This document shows positions 25,901 through 35,936 of a stretch of DNA of 64,000 nt, one piece after another. Origin of the DNA: Eimeria necatrix (taxonomy: Eukaryota; Apicomplexa; Conoidasida; Eucoccidiorida; Eimeriidae). Position numbers and translations under genes: made by a program. The first letter of the stretch is position 1; every line of letters begins with the position of its first letter. Under the pieces are notes generated by a model. The model had not been told where the DNA came from. It was given only the letters and a program-made list of their open reading frames with translations, and did not search any database. The DNA lies in assembly GCF_000499385.1 (NCBI RefSeq), contig NW_013654465.1, forward strand, positions 62,001 to 126,000, written 5' to 3'.

Positions 25901-27542
25901 TAAGAACAATTCAGAAGAAAGATAATTACATTCAACATTAGCTGTATTAAATTGTTCAATCGCAACAGTTTCAAAACCCACTGTATTGCCGATTGTGCAG
26001 TGCACTTCCGTGCGATCAACTGTGAGGCTCGCGGAAAAAGTTCTCTGTAAATGTATGTTAAAGCTTTTTATTTTAATTCACGTAAAATTGAGCTCTTTTT
26101 ACTCAAAACTGGGCTGGATACGTGCACATTGCGCTGTCTGTAGCTAGTTCCGGCGGCCGACCGCTACGCTGGGAGTTAAGTTCGGCAGTTCACAGAACAA
26201 ACAGGGGAAATTGTGGCTCAAAGCACGATTGTTTGGTTTTTCCCTCCATAATGTGATGCTTTTTCTGTGTTCTGATTGTCACAGCCTGTGGCTCTTTGGA
26301 AGCGTTGCGGTGAAGGTAAGACGCTCTAGTTCAATTCCGAACTCCATCGCTGCATGGCTGTCTGACGTGCCCGCATGTTATGCACAAGCGCCAGGAGTTC
26401 TGCAAATTGCAAATTGAAGACAAACTGAGACTAGTCCTCCTTAATTTGAGGAAACCATTTTGAATTTCTTCCATTGAGGCGCTGTTGGGAGTGATATGCT
26501 CAATCAGACTGCGCAGTCCGCACACCAGCTGCGCCTGCCTGGTCCCGGGTTTGTTTCTTGACATTAGCCTGTATGAGATAGTAAGATACATCCGCATTCG
26601 AACGTTCCAAAAATGTTGATGCAGCTCAACCGACTGAAACAGGGCATCTGCCTTCCCCGAATTCTCGCCATACAACTGATCCTGCACGGATCAGTTGTAA
26701 TTTGGAGAGAAGAGCTCATCAGAGCTCTTTTCCCCAAATTATAATGGCTTGTTTTCCTCATATGCCCTAAATATGCTTAAATTCGCCTTTCAAAAGCGGA
26801 GTTCAAGCTCCGTTGTGGTGCCTAGCACTGCAGCAACGCATTCCGTTGGGACCCCGGCTACCTTGCTAGCACGTGCCTTTCTTCATGTATGTGCCTCGGC
26901 CGTATAAACGCAGCGTACTGAGACTCAAGCATTAATGAAACCTTATCCCCGTGCATGATTTGCAACTGGATCGTGTAGATGCGACAGCGACGCCTGAGTT
27001 CACGCTTTTTGGGCGTCCCGCGTGACCGCAGGTGAGAGCTCCCCAGTAGGCCTACATAAATGGCTGGTGGCGCGAATGAACTCATTACATCATACGCTTA
27101 TTGATAATTTTTTGAAGCGGAATGTAACTGATATACCTCACAAAGCTGTATTTCCCAGTGGAAACACCAAGCCAACCTGTTTGATCCACTGAGCGGCGCA
27201 GTGTGTACGAGACATGCGATGGTCATCCTGCAACTAGTGGAATGCTCGATTTCCCCCAGGGACGCAAACAAACTAAGTATACGCACTTGTTAAACAGAGC
27301 ATTTGCAAGACAGAATCAAACGAAAGCTTGACCAGCTGGGCGTCGTAGTGAGGTGGGGAGAGCGCCCACTCGAAGCCCCGAGCCCACAAGACCATTCATC
27401 GTGATGCGCTCCTTATCAAGGGCAAGTAATTGGAGAAGATTCGACTGAGTCACGTCTATTCCTTGCCAATTTGTAATCGAATTTGTTCAGTAGTAATTTG
27501 ACGATTTCGGCATCACGCCACTACAAGTTCCCGGTACTCAAA
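22916..27542. other. Long intergenic stretch, no supported gene
   Basis: About 4.6 kb with no domain, no credible exon chain and almost no CAG repeats. It holds a (TA)n patch and TGCATGC clusters at 22925-23070, a short ATATAC repeat around 24075-24100, and paired hairpins at 26672-26740. The longest open frame (minus strand, 24119-24667) has ordinary composition but no recognisable family. Promoter elements for the first kinase-fold gene presumably lie at its end. Confidence 0.5.
26672..26740. repeat. Two adjacent inverted repeats (hairpins)
   Basis: The first is a perfect 11-bp inverted repeat with a 5-nt loop (26672-26698). It is followed at once by a second with arms 26699-26717 and 26722-26740, a nearly perfect 19-bp stem and a 4-nt loop. 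Read directly from the sequence; function unknown. Confidence 0.85.
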
Positions 27543-29072
27543 ATGCCTGAGTGGGATGCTGTGCCGGTGGACCAGAGCTCCGAACCCGCAAGCGGTACAT
27601 TTAATCCAACCACTGGTCTTATAAGCTCGCGGGCATTTGCTAGCACCCTTGAAAATGCTGTTCAGTCCCTTGATCCCGTCGATGTCGATGCCTACTGCTC
27701 GGATACCAGCACGAAGGTCCGGAGCGGCAGCTACTTCTCCCGGTCGCCCTTTATTTTCGCGTTATTCCTGGGCACTCTATTGGCAGCGGTTGTTGGTGCC
27801 AGTCTATTGCAGCCAGCCCTGTCTGGTCCAGCTAGACGAGACCTACAGCGGGCTTGGCAGGCTGTTAAAAGTAAGGATGCTCCTTGGGATTTGCCCACTC
27901 TGGACCAATATGAGCAACACCTTTCGCTATCTGAGACTAGAGGAAAGGCTCTCCTAGCAGCTGCCGCGAAGAAGCGGGGCGAAATCAGGTTTGCCTTCCC
28001 ACGCGCTTTGGGCCAGAGCGCAATGGCCACCCTAGCTGAACAACTTTCTGGGGGCAGGACAACCAACTTGATTGGGCAGACATTGATACTCACTGACATT
28101 CAGCCGTTGGGATCAATGGAGATAGAGCAGGAGCCCCGGGAATACATAGTTTCAAAGTACCTGGGGGAAGGGGCATTATCAGTGGTAGTAGAGGTGATAG
28201 AGAAGCGCACGAATGAAACGAAGGCGCTGCGGCTGCACGCCATACCGCAGCATCTGGACTCGGTTTCTGTAACTCCTGAGCTAGCGGAGGAGGCTAGCCG
28301 CACTGCGTTGATTGAATCCACCACGGCCATGTTGCAGGCAGTAGGAACAACGCCTCTCACTGCAGCAGCGGAAGAGCGGGGACTGGCTCTGGTTTCCGCC
28401 GTCGCCAGGGTGCAAGGTGTACCATCTGTCTTACCTTGTGGCTCTTCCTACTTTGTGAATGAAGTGGAGATTGCTGATCGTTACTATGGCACCGTTGAGG
28501 GTCTGTTCAGTCCTACAACACGGTTGACAGAGGGCGCAAAGGTGTACGCAGGACGGCGGCTATTGTTGCAGGTGCTGCTACTGCAGCGTGCTGGCTGCAG
28601 CCATAACAACCTGAAGCTGCAGAATCTTTTCATGAACCTTGATGGCTCTTTCTTACTGGGCGACTTCGGAGCGGGAAGCCTTATTGGGGAGCCCCTGGAC
28701 AGGGTGCGTGGAGTGACCCCAGCCTATGCTGAAAAGGAACTCTCCCTGGCGGCAACAGTCACTAGCCCGGACGCTCCTCCTGCCAGGGTGCATAGCAAGT
28801 CTGACTTGTGGGGTTTGGGGATGTGCCTCTACCAGATTTTCACTGGAGGTGAAATGCCGTATGGACTGGGCGGTGACTTACCTGCTTCTGAGATATTTGA
28901 TTTTCTGGAGAAGAATAAAGTGAGAGCAGTAATACTTGACGCTCCCCTAACATCGGCAAGAGTACCCGCAAGGTGGAAGGATTTGATTATTAGGCTGCTA
29001 GAAGTCGAGAGGGAAAACAGGATTGGGACTGAACAATTAATCGAGGAATTCGCTGATTTGCTTCAACTCTAA
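27543..29072 (+). CDS. Rhoptry-kinase-like (ROPK) membrane-anchored pseudokinase, copy 1
   Basis: Single-exon gene, 509 aa from the ATG at 27543. One hydrophobic helix lies at about residues 69-90, after a 68-residue N-terminus. The kinase fold starts near residue 155 (a TLAEQLSGGRTTNLIG region typical of the N-terminal extension). A degraded glycine loop (YLGEGALSVV) is at about 206-215. The VAIK lysine position reads Arg (KALRL). The catalytic loop is HNNLKLQN (354-361), so the HRD Asp is Asn. DFG is kept at 374-376 and DLWGLG at 421-426. Phosphotransfer is therefore unlikely, though nucleotide binding is possible. Apicomplexan rhoptry kinases are secreted into host cells, and several are pseudokinases that act as scaffolds or inhibitors. 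The ROPK assignment rests on overall pattern and organism. It is the first of four tandem paralogues. Confidence 0.8.
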   Translation: MPEWDAVPVDQSSEPASGTFNPTTGLISSRAFASTLENAVQSLDPVDVDAYCSDTSTKVRSGSYFSRSPFIFALFLGTLLAAVVGASLLQPALSGPARRDLQRAWQAVKSKDAPWDLPTLDQYEQHLSLSETRGKALLAAAAKKRGEIRFAFPRALGQSAMATLAEQLSGGRTTNLIGQTLILTDIQPLGSMEIEQEPREYIVSKYLGEGALSVVVEVIEKRTNETKALRLHAIPQHLDSVSVTPELAEEASRTALIESTTAMLQAVGTTPLTAAAEERGLALVSAVARVQGVPSVLPCGSSYFVNEVEIADRYYGTVEGLFSPTTRLTEGAKVYAGRRLLLQVLLLQRAGCSHNNLKLQNLFMNLDGSFLLGDFGAGSLIGEPLDRVRGVTPAYAEKELSLAATVTSPDAPPARVHSKSDLWGLGMCLYQIFTGGEMPYGLGGDLPASEIFDFLEKNKVRAVILDAPLTSARVPARWKDLIIRLLEVERENRIGTEQLIEEFADLLQL

Positions 29073-31192
29073 GCATTGCGGAGCCGTCACGTGGCTGTGG
29101 CTGCTAGTTCTGCTGCCTTTGCTGATGCCTGTATTGGTGCTGCCGGTACTGGTATCAGTGCTCATGCTGGTAACGTGGATTACGCTATCACTGATGCTGT
29201 CTACGTTTCTGGCGACAGTTTTTGGGGTCGCTGCTGACGCTGCTCTTGATGCTGTTTGTGAAGTTCGGAATTCAGGAGGTGGGTGGAAGGGGGTGTCAGC
29301 CATACCTGGTTTTCAAACATGTGACTAAGCTGATACGGCTTTTCACATGTCAATAATCATGTTCAACAAATTGCCTATTATGTTCATCAAACTGTTAAAC
29401 AGTTGGTGTTTTGACAACGATACACTTATTTCGTGCAGGAATTGGCTGCGTTGGGGCATGAGTTAAATCTGCAAAGGGAACGACAATCATTAGCGGCACA
29501 TGAATTTGGCATGTTTCTTCTGGACAGAAAAAAGGGCCCTTCAGGAGCGATGCAGATATATATTTGTACTTAAGTATATCTGTCGCACCCGCTCATATAC
29601 TTAGATGCATGTACATATACATATGTATCCATATATTTATAAACGTGCATTTATGGATGTGTTTTATTTGGACGCCGACAACGCAACCAACCTATGTACA
29701 GCGAGCTGAGGGTGAAACTCGTTTGGAACTGGTTTCCAACCCTATGAACCCACATGGACAGAACCGTGTAAAGGAATAGAAGTTTATGAATTCGCATGGT
29801 GTGTAGCGACTCACAGTTTGGGAAGTGAAGTATGCTATACTGTATAGTAAGGAATACGTGAAGCCCCGGGGTGTTAGTATTAGTTGGAGTCCAGAAGGCT
29901 GTGTAGAACATGTGGCGCAGCAGTTAAGGCGAAGCTAATTGGAGTTGTACTTAATTTAGCTCTTAGTGGGGTACGGTTAGGAGTCCAGAAGGTCCCACTT
30001 GGTGGTGCCTTTACTGACATTTTAGCACTTGCAAATCATGGGGGTTTCTAGAGAGGTAGTAGAGCGGATTGTGCCCTACATGTGTTGCCACACCAATGCA
30101 ATGATGCGACGACCTGAAGTCACATAATCTATCGCGCACTATCGTTGGCATCGTTGCCAGTATGATTGTGGTGGTAATAATAGTATAGTTATTGCTATTA
30201 TGGTTATGCGAATGTCATTAGTAAAGATTTGTAGTGTCGCCGTGGAGAGAAGAGTAGAGTGGAGAGTGTCTATGTATCACACGCTCAGGGTATGTGCCCA
30301 TGGCTCCACTCCGGGCGCAGGAAACGAATAATCTGGTTGTCTGTTGAACTTCAAGATGTAGCTCCCACTCCGTGAAATGGAAGATTCAAGCCCTATGTCT
30401 ATCATGCAGGAACTTTGAAACCCGACCTTTGCTGGGCTGAAGTCGACTCCCCTTCCCTCGCACGCGGCTCTCACGAGTTGGGACTCATAGAAGCTGGAAC
30501 GCAAAATAATGTTTTGTCCTAAATGAAAGATAATATTGAAAACGTTTGCTGTTATTCATTAAAACCTCGACAGACCATGCATTAGTGCACACAGGTCTTT
30601 TTAACGATTGCTGTGGTATCGGGCGATTTCTACAGCACACCAGCATTTTGCGTGACTGAAGCCTAAATGTGAGCTCATTTGAGTGTTAATATAAATCAAA
30701 TTGCGTATTTTGTGGACGTAATATTTAAAAAGTACATGAATGAGACGGTTTGCTAGTCGTTCCCTCATCAGTGAACAGGTTGCCAGAGAGTGGTGCATTG
30801 GATGCAAATCGACAACGATCGCCTCACGTCTCCTATGTCCTTCTTCAACGAAGTCATAGATCTGTATTAAAACGACAACTTACGCCAAAGCTGAGAAGTT
30901 TTGAGCTAGTTGATATGGGAATGCGCATCAACTCATTCCATTCTCAAATCCACATCAGTGGTCTCGACTGCGGGAAGCCGACAGTCAACCCCTCAGAGGG
31001 AGCAGCAGCAGTTTGCATTGATACCGCCCATTTAGAATACATATAGCACTCCAGGCTTTACGCTTTAACAAAGTTTATTCTGCACTGGATGTTAATGACA
31101 ATTTTCCACTGTGTTTGTGGTGAATTAAGCCTCCAGAGCGGCAGCGCCAGCCACCAAACAGACGGTCATCGGAAGTGCAGAACTTCGTGCCC
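29073..31192. other. Intergenic between kinase-fold copies 1 and 2
   Basis: The first 200 bases downstream of copy 1 carry a degenerate GCTG/CTGATG-type repeat, read as poly-Leu/Val in one frame and probably 3' UTR. The rest is AT-rich with ATATAC-type runs near 29560-29640. No gene was found. Confidence 0.5.
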
Positions 31193-32719
31193 ATGGAGGG
31201 CCTGTCGGCTACTGCCTTTAAGGCAGTGCCACCACCTGAAGATGATGAATTTGCCTACCAAATATCTTCAACCAATGGAGAAGCACAGGAAGCAGCCGAC
31301 AATGCTGTCTTGATGGGCTCCCACCGTAGCCGAAAGCAGAGGCGGCGGGCGGATTCGCACTTGACTGTGGGTTTTAGTGTTTTGTTTTCAGGCTTGATCG
31401 CAGCTTTTCTAGCATCTCTTCTATTGGCTCGTCGCCAAGCTTCTTCCCGAGCGGACCTGTTCAGCGCGTGGCAGCACTTGGAGCCTCAAGAAGCGGCATG
31501 GCAGCTGCCCACTGTAGACCAGCAAGAAGTTGCGGTATTTCCTCGCCTGGCCATGGGAAGATGGCTGATGGCAGCTCTGGTAAAACACAAGCAGAGAGTT
31601 GATACTCAGCGGCGAGGCAGGTTGGGCCGGGAGGTAATGCTCACTCTTGCTGAACACCTCACGGATGGGAGGACAAGCAATGTGATGGGCGCCACGATCA
31701 ACTTGGTAAACATGCAGCAGTTAGGTAGTCCTGACATTGACCCCACCCCACATCCTTATACCATAAAGCGCTACCTGTGGGAAGATGCTGAGTCCGTCAC
31801 CTTGGAGATAGTAGATCAAGCAACGAATGTGTCGCATGCAATGCGGCTGCGCACCTTGCGCCCTCACGTCCAGGGTGAGGACGTGCCGCCAGAGACAGCG
31901 GAGGAACTGAACCAGCGGTCATTGGTGGAGACAACTACCTCTATGCTCCAGGCAGTGGGGAAGTCGGATCTGAAGGGCGCAGCAGAGGAAAGGGGTCTGG
32001 CCGTTGCAACTGCGGTTGCTACGATTGATAACGCCCCCACGGTCATGCGCGGCAGTACAGTCTACCTCTTGGGAGATGTGGAGATAGGCGAATTGCACAG
32101 CGGCCGTTTGAGTGACGTTTTTGCTTCGGAGAACGCGATGACTTTGGAGGCTAAGGAGTACGCAGCGAGCCGAATGCTGCTGCAGGTGTTGCTACTGCAA
32201 CAAGCTGGCTTCAGCCACAATAACCTAAAGCTAGAGAACTTTTTCATGCGGGCAGACGGCTCTTTTCTGCTGGGAAACTTTGGCACTGGCACCCGCATAG
32301 GCGAGCGCCTAGACAGGGTCAGCTCCGTGGACCCGAGATATGCGGAAATGGAGCTAGGAGCCAATGCTGCAGCTGCTCAGGCTGAAGGGAAGGAAGCTCT
32401 CGCCAAGCCTATAGTCGGCGAGAAGTCGGATATGTGGAGCTTGGGTATCTGCCTATACAAAATATTCACAGGCGGCGATATGCCTTTCGGCCTGGACTCA
32501 GGAGAGCCTCTGGAATCCATCTTCTCGTCTCTGGATAAAGGTGGAGTGAGTTGGCAGTCGGTTAATGGTCGGCTGACAGAATTGGGGGTGCCTGCCAAGT
32601 GGCAGGAACTGATTGCGGGCCTCTTGGAGGTTGACAGAGACGAGAGACTGGATGCAGAAACAGTGTTTAGGGATTATCAGGAGCTGCTGCTCCTTCCGAG
32701 GCCCAGCAACGATTTTTAG
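31193..32719 (+). CDS. Rhoptry-kinase-like (ROPK) membrane-anchored pseudokinase, copy 2
   Basis: Single exon, 508 aa from the ATG at 31193. A basic patch (RSRKQRRRAD, 45-54) precedes one membrane helix at about 59-79. The fold is as in copy 1: glycine-loop region at YLWEDAESVTLEI (194-206, no glycines), VAIK position AMRL (Lys to Arg), catalytic loop HNNLKLEN (342-349, Asp to Asn), DFG changed to NFG (362-364), and YAEMEL and SDMWSLG intact. Both the catalytic and the metal-binding aspartates are lost, so it should be catalytically dead. It is closer to copy 3 than to the others; the two share a 43-nt identical stretch at about 31888-31930 and 35118-35160. The start was chosen as the first in-frame ATG. 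Confidence 0.8.
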   Translation: MEGLSATAFKAVPPPEDDEFAYQISSTNGEAQEAADNAVLMGSHRSRKQRRRADSHLTVGFSVLFSGLIAAFLASLLLARRQASSRADLFSAWQHLEPQEAAWQLPTVDQQEVAVFPRLAMGRWLMAALVKHKQRVDTQRRGRLGREVMLTLAEHLTDGRTSNVMGATINLVNMQQLGSPDIDPTPHPYTIKRYLWEDAESVTLEIVDQATNVSHAMRLRTLRPHVQGEDVPPETAEELNQRSLVETTTSMLQAVGKSDLKGAAEERGLAVATAVATIDNAPTVMRGSTVYLLGDVEIGELHSGRLSDVFASENAMTLEAKEYAASRMLLQVLLLQQAGFSHNNLKLENFFMRADGSFLLGNFGTGTRIGERLDRVSSVDPRYAEMELGANAAAAQAEGKEALAKPIVGEKSDMWSLGICLYKIFTGGDMPFGLDSGEPLESIFSSLDKGGVSWQSVNGRLTELGVPAKWQELIAGLLEVDRDERLDAETVFRDYQELLLLPRPSNDF

Positions 32720-33124
32720 TAAATGCAGTGTACCGATATTAGATGACACGTTCTCGTCGATGTGCAATTTGCGTTTGAATTTTGTAAAGTTCACGCGCGG
32801 CGAAGGTGAATTGCTTGCCTGTGACGATGTGCTTGCATCGGTGGATCATTTATTGCTTCTCCATGTAGTTAAGTTATTGGGCTGATGTAACTAGTAGAAA
32901 GTATCTTTTTTTGTTGGTTCTGCCCCACCAGTATAGCGGAATCCGGCGGGGCACGGCCCGAAATTAGTTCGGGGGACTTCTGTGTCAAGTTCAGAAGGCA
33001 GGACACCCACATCTTCCTTCGAGCTTCAGATTTTTTTATTTAATAAGTTCGGTACAGGTGTTTTAGCGGCAGAACGTTTCAGCGACAGTCAATCATAAAA
33101 AAGAGGAAGAGGGAGGAAACTCCG

Positions 33125-33207
33125 GGAAGGAAATACCAACATTTGTTACGCGACAGGATGTTTCCATAGAGAGCCTTCGGGACTAAGAAGTGCTGGTATT
33201 TCCTTCC
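33125..33207. repeat. Inverted repeat, 14-bp arms
   Basis: Arms at 33125-33138 and 33194-33207 are perfect reverse complements, separated by 55 nt. Confidence 0.8.
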
Positions 33208-33382
33208 ATCGGCATATGTCATCCACGGCTTTCGCAGTTGTATCAAGTAGTAGTAATTCACAAACTACGTTATTATAGTTCTCGACACTCATTGTACTCA
33301 CAAGCCAACTGGTTGCGCCGGAAATAGTTGCGCTGTTGGGGAACTGTAGTTCAACATCAGCAACTTTCCAAGAGCTGTAGAT

Positions 33383-33439
33383 ATCCCTTACCGCGTCGGG
33401 GTCCAGGATTGCATCCTGGGGCCCGACGCGGTAAGGGAT
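33383..33439. repeat. Long fold-back (hairpin) element
   Basis: The sequence from 33383 folds onto the sequence ending at 33439. The stem is about 25 bp with one short bulge (extra G) and a small TTGCA loop. It is GC-rich in a moderate-GC setting. It resembles a miniature fold-back element or the stem of a structured RNA; no flanking duplication was established. Confidence 0.8.
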
Positions 33440-34409
33440 GTGCCAAAGTACGTTACATCATAGTGAATACACCCTCTCACCTGTACGTACCGCAGTTCCC
33501 CGTTACTTGAATATATGCTCGAGGCATTTCTGTAGAGGCCTTGCAGCCCTACCATGTTGTAGGGCGGCTCACGTGGTACAAGCGTTGGGAGCATGTAACG
33601 CTTGCAGCTGAGTGTGCAACTAGCTGTAAAACTTGCGCAACAAGACAATTATGATGGGTGACTGAGAGAAGATGATGTGTATGTCCCTCCTCTAGCTTCA
33701 GACAAAGGCTATACTTTGGTCACTGCTCCTTGAAGCCTTAGAAGCTCTAGGCCCCTTCTATTGATTGCAGAACAGGATGTGGTCGTATTCTTCCAATGAT
33801 TGTCATGTTACATGTATGCTCTCCAGCTCCGTCAATCGCTTTTCCCACTCCTAGCCTTCTTTCTCATTGCGACTGTTTGTCTAGTTCACTTCCCGGCTGG
33901 TATGGGCAATGCGTTGTAAACGTCGACGCCCCAAAGCGCTTATATCTCTCAGCGGTCACTATCCTATTTAAATACGTTTCCTGCTCATCTTACTAAGTTA
34001 TCTTTGTGGCCGAAGGAACGTAGTCGTGCTGGAATAAGTGTTGAAAGACGAAGCCGAGCTGTGGCGTCCAGAGCCATTGGCCCAGTCACTTGTGAACGAG
34101 GAAAAATAAACAATCCAGAAAATTCAAAAACTGCATCGCTATTGACTTGGTTTTGAAGCTCTGGGGCAAACTGTTCACTGTTAATGCTGCGGCCTCTCGA
34201 TCCATAGATCACGATGGCGTGAAAAGCATCGAGCATCGTGATCGTGATCGCTGGGCTGCTCACAGCGCACTCAGCACTTCAACTTGCTTGTCCTGGTTCC
34301 TCTGTCCACAATTGTTGCAAGCATTTTTACCTTTTTAAGTCAAGTCTCAATATCTTGCTATATTTCAAGCTCCAAGCAAGTCTTAAGAACTGAATACGAG
34401 TTGTTGCCA

Positions 34410-35936
34410 ATGGAGAGTCCACCAGTCAGCTTCCCCGAGGCAGTGCCTGGCGAGTACTCCGAAAGTTCTAAGGCCCCTATAGAGAAGCCGAAGAATACAG
34501 TAACGAACGAAGCAGAGGGAGATGAAGGCAATGCTTTCTTCCTAAACGCGCGGCCTGGCCGACGGCAGCGGCGGCAAGTTGGCTCGCGCGTTGCTCTGGG
34601 TTTTGGCCTGATGTTTTCCGGACTTGTTGCAGCTATCCTATCTAGCCTGCTGTTGCGGCAGCGCCAAGCACGTCCCCGAGTCAACCTGTACGACGCATGG
34701 CAGCAGCTGGAGTCGCAGGAGGCGACGTGGCTGCTTCCTACTATAGACCAGCAAGAAGTAGCGGCTCACCCCCGCTTGGCCATGGGTAAATGGTTGCTTG
34801 CAGATGCAGTTAACTTTAGGCAAGCAGCTGACATGCAGTGGCGGGGCCCGCTAGGCCGGGAGTTAATGCTCGTTCTTGCTGAGCACCTCACGAAGGGAAG
34901 GTCAAGCAGTGTGATAGACGCCACCATCAACTTGGTAAACACGCAGCAGTTGGGTTATCCTGAAGTCGACCCAACCCCACGTCCTTATACGATAAAGCGC
35001 TATCTATATGAAGACAATGAGTCTGTTACCTTGGAGATAGTAGATAAAGCAACGAATTTGCCTTATGCCATGCGGCTGCGCACCGTGCAACCTCGCGTCC
35101 ACGGTGAGGACGTGCTGCCAGAGACAGCGGAGGAACTGAACCAGCGGTCATTGGTGGAGAGCACTAGCGCTATGCTTCAGGCAGTTGGGGAGTCGGATCT
35201 GAGAGACGCAGCAGAGGAGAGGGGCTTGGCTGTTGCATCTGCCGTTGCAACGATCCAAGGCGTGCCCACGGTCATGCGCGGCAGTACTGTTTACCTGGTG
35301 GCTGACGTTGAGCTGAGTGAGGTTTACAGCGGTCGCTTGAGTGATATATTCGCAGCAGGGACTGCTACCTCTTTGGAGGTTAAGGAGTACGCTGGGAGCC
35401 GAATGCTGCTGCAGGTGTTGCAGTTGCAGCACGCCCGATTCAGCCACAACAATCTGAAGCTTGAAAACTTTTTAATGCGGCCAGACGGCTCTTTTCTGCT
35501 GGGAAACTTTGGAACTGGTACCCCCATAGGCGAGCGCCTAGACAGAGTCAGCGCTGTGGACCCAAAATATGCGGAGATGGAGCTAGGTGTTAACGCTGCA
35601 GCTGCTGAGGCTGAAGGGGAGGAAGATCTCGCCAAACCTGTAGTTGACGAGAAATCGGATATGTGGAGCTTGGGTGTTTGTCTATACAAAATATTCACAG
35701 ACGGCGATATGCCTTTTGACCTGGCCTCAGAAGAGCCTGCTGCATCTGTCTTCGCGTTTTTGAAGGAACACCGAATGAGCGGGCAGTCGCTGCGTGGTCG
35801 GCTGACAGATTCGGGGGTGCCCCCCAGGTGGCAGGATCTAATTACAGGCCTCTTGGAAGTTGATAGAGACGACAGACTGGACGCAGAAAGGGTGTCCAGG
35901 GAGTTCCAGGATCTTCTACACCTGCGGGGTGTGTAG
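34410..35936 (+). CDS. Rhoptry-kinase-like (ROPK) membrane-anchored pseudokinase, copy 3
   Basis: Single exon, 508 aa from the ATG at 34410. The N-terminus is acidic, followed by a basic patch (RPGRRQRRQ) and one membrane helix at about 61-82. It aligns with copy 2 almost without gaps from the membrane helix to the C-terminus. VAIK position AMRL; catalytic loop HNNLKLEN (346-353, Asp to Asn); NFG instead of DFG; SDMWSLG kept. It should be catalytically inactive. Copies 2 and 3 look like the most recent duplication. In rhoptry pseudokinases of other apicomplexans the diversified surface often binds host proteins; that role here is inference only. Confidence 0.8.
   Translation: MESPPVSFPEAVPGEYSESSKAPIEKPKNTVTNEAEGDEGNAFFLNARPGRRQRRQVGSRVALGFGLMFSGLVAAILSSLLLRQRQARPRVNLYDAWQQLESQEATWLLPTIDQQEVAAHPRLAMGKWLLADAVNFRQAADMQWRGPLGRELMLVLAEHLTKGRSSSVIDATINLVNTQQLGYPEVDPTPRPYTIKRYLYEDNESVTLEIVDKATNLPYAMRLRTVQPRVHGEDVLPETAEELNQRSLVESTSAMLQAVGESDLRDAAEERGLAVASAVATIQGVPTVMRGSTVYLVADVELSEVYSGRLSDIFAAGTATSLEVKEYAGSRMLLQVLQLQHARFSHNNLKLENFLMRPDGSFLLGNFGTGTPIGERLDRVSAVDPKYAEMELGVNAAAAEAEGEEDLAKPVVDEKSDMWSLGVCLYKIFTDGDMPFDLASEEPAASVFAFLKEHRMSGQSLRGRLTDSGVPPRWQDLITGLLEVDRDDRLDAERVSREFQDLLHLRGV

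Larger units (their letters stand above)
32720..34409. other. Intergenic between kinase-fold copies 2 and 3
   Basis: No gene was seen. It contains two fold-back sequences (33125-33207 and 33383-33439), described separately, and otherwise ordinary repeat-poor sequence. Upstream of copy 3 an open frame extends back to 34284 without an ATG. Confidence 0.5.

Noticed and set aside
26300..26350. GTTCAATTCC-like word resembling a tRNA T-arm
   Set aside because: No matching acceptor stem or A-box at the right distance. No tRNA or rRNA gene was found elsewhere by eye.
29119..29328. Hydrophobic Leu/Val ORF after kinase copy 1
   Set aside because: Degenerate GCTG repeat in the probable 3' UTR. The hydrophobicity follows from the CTG/GTG codons.
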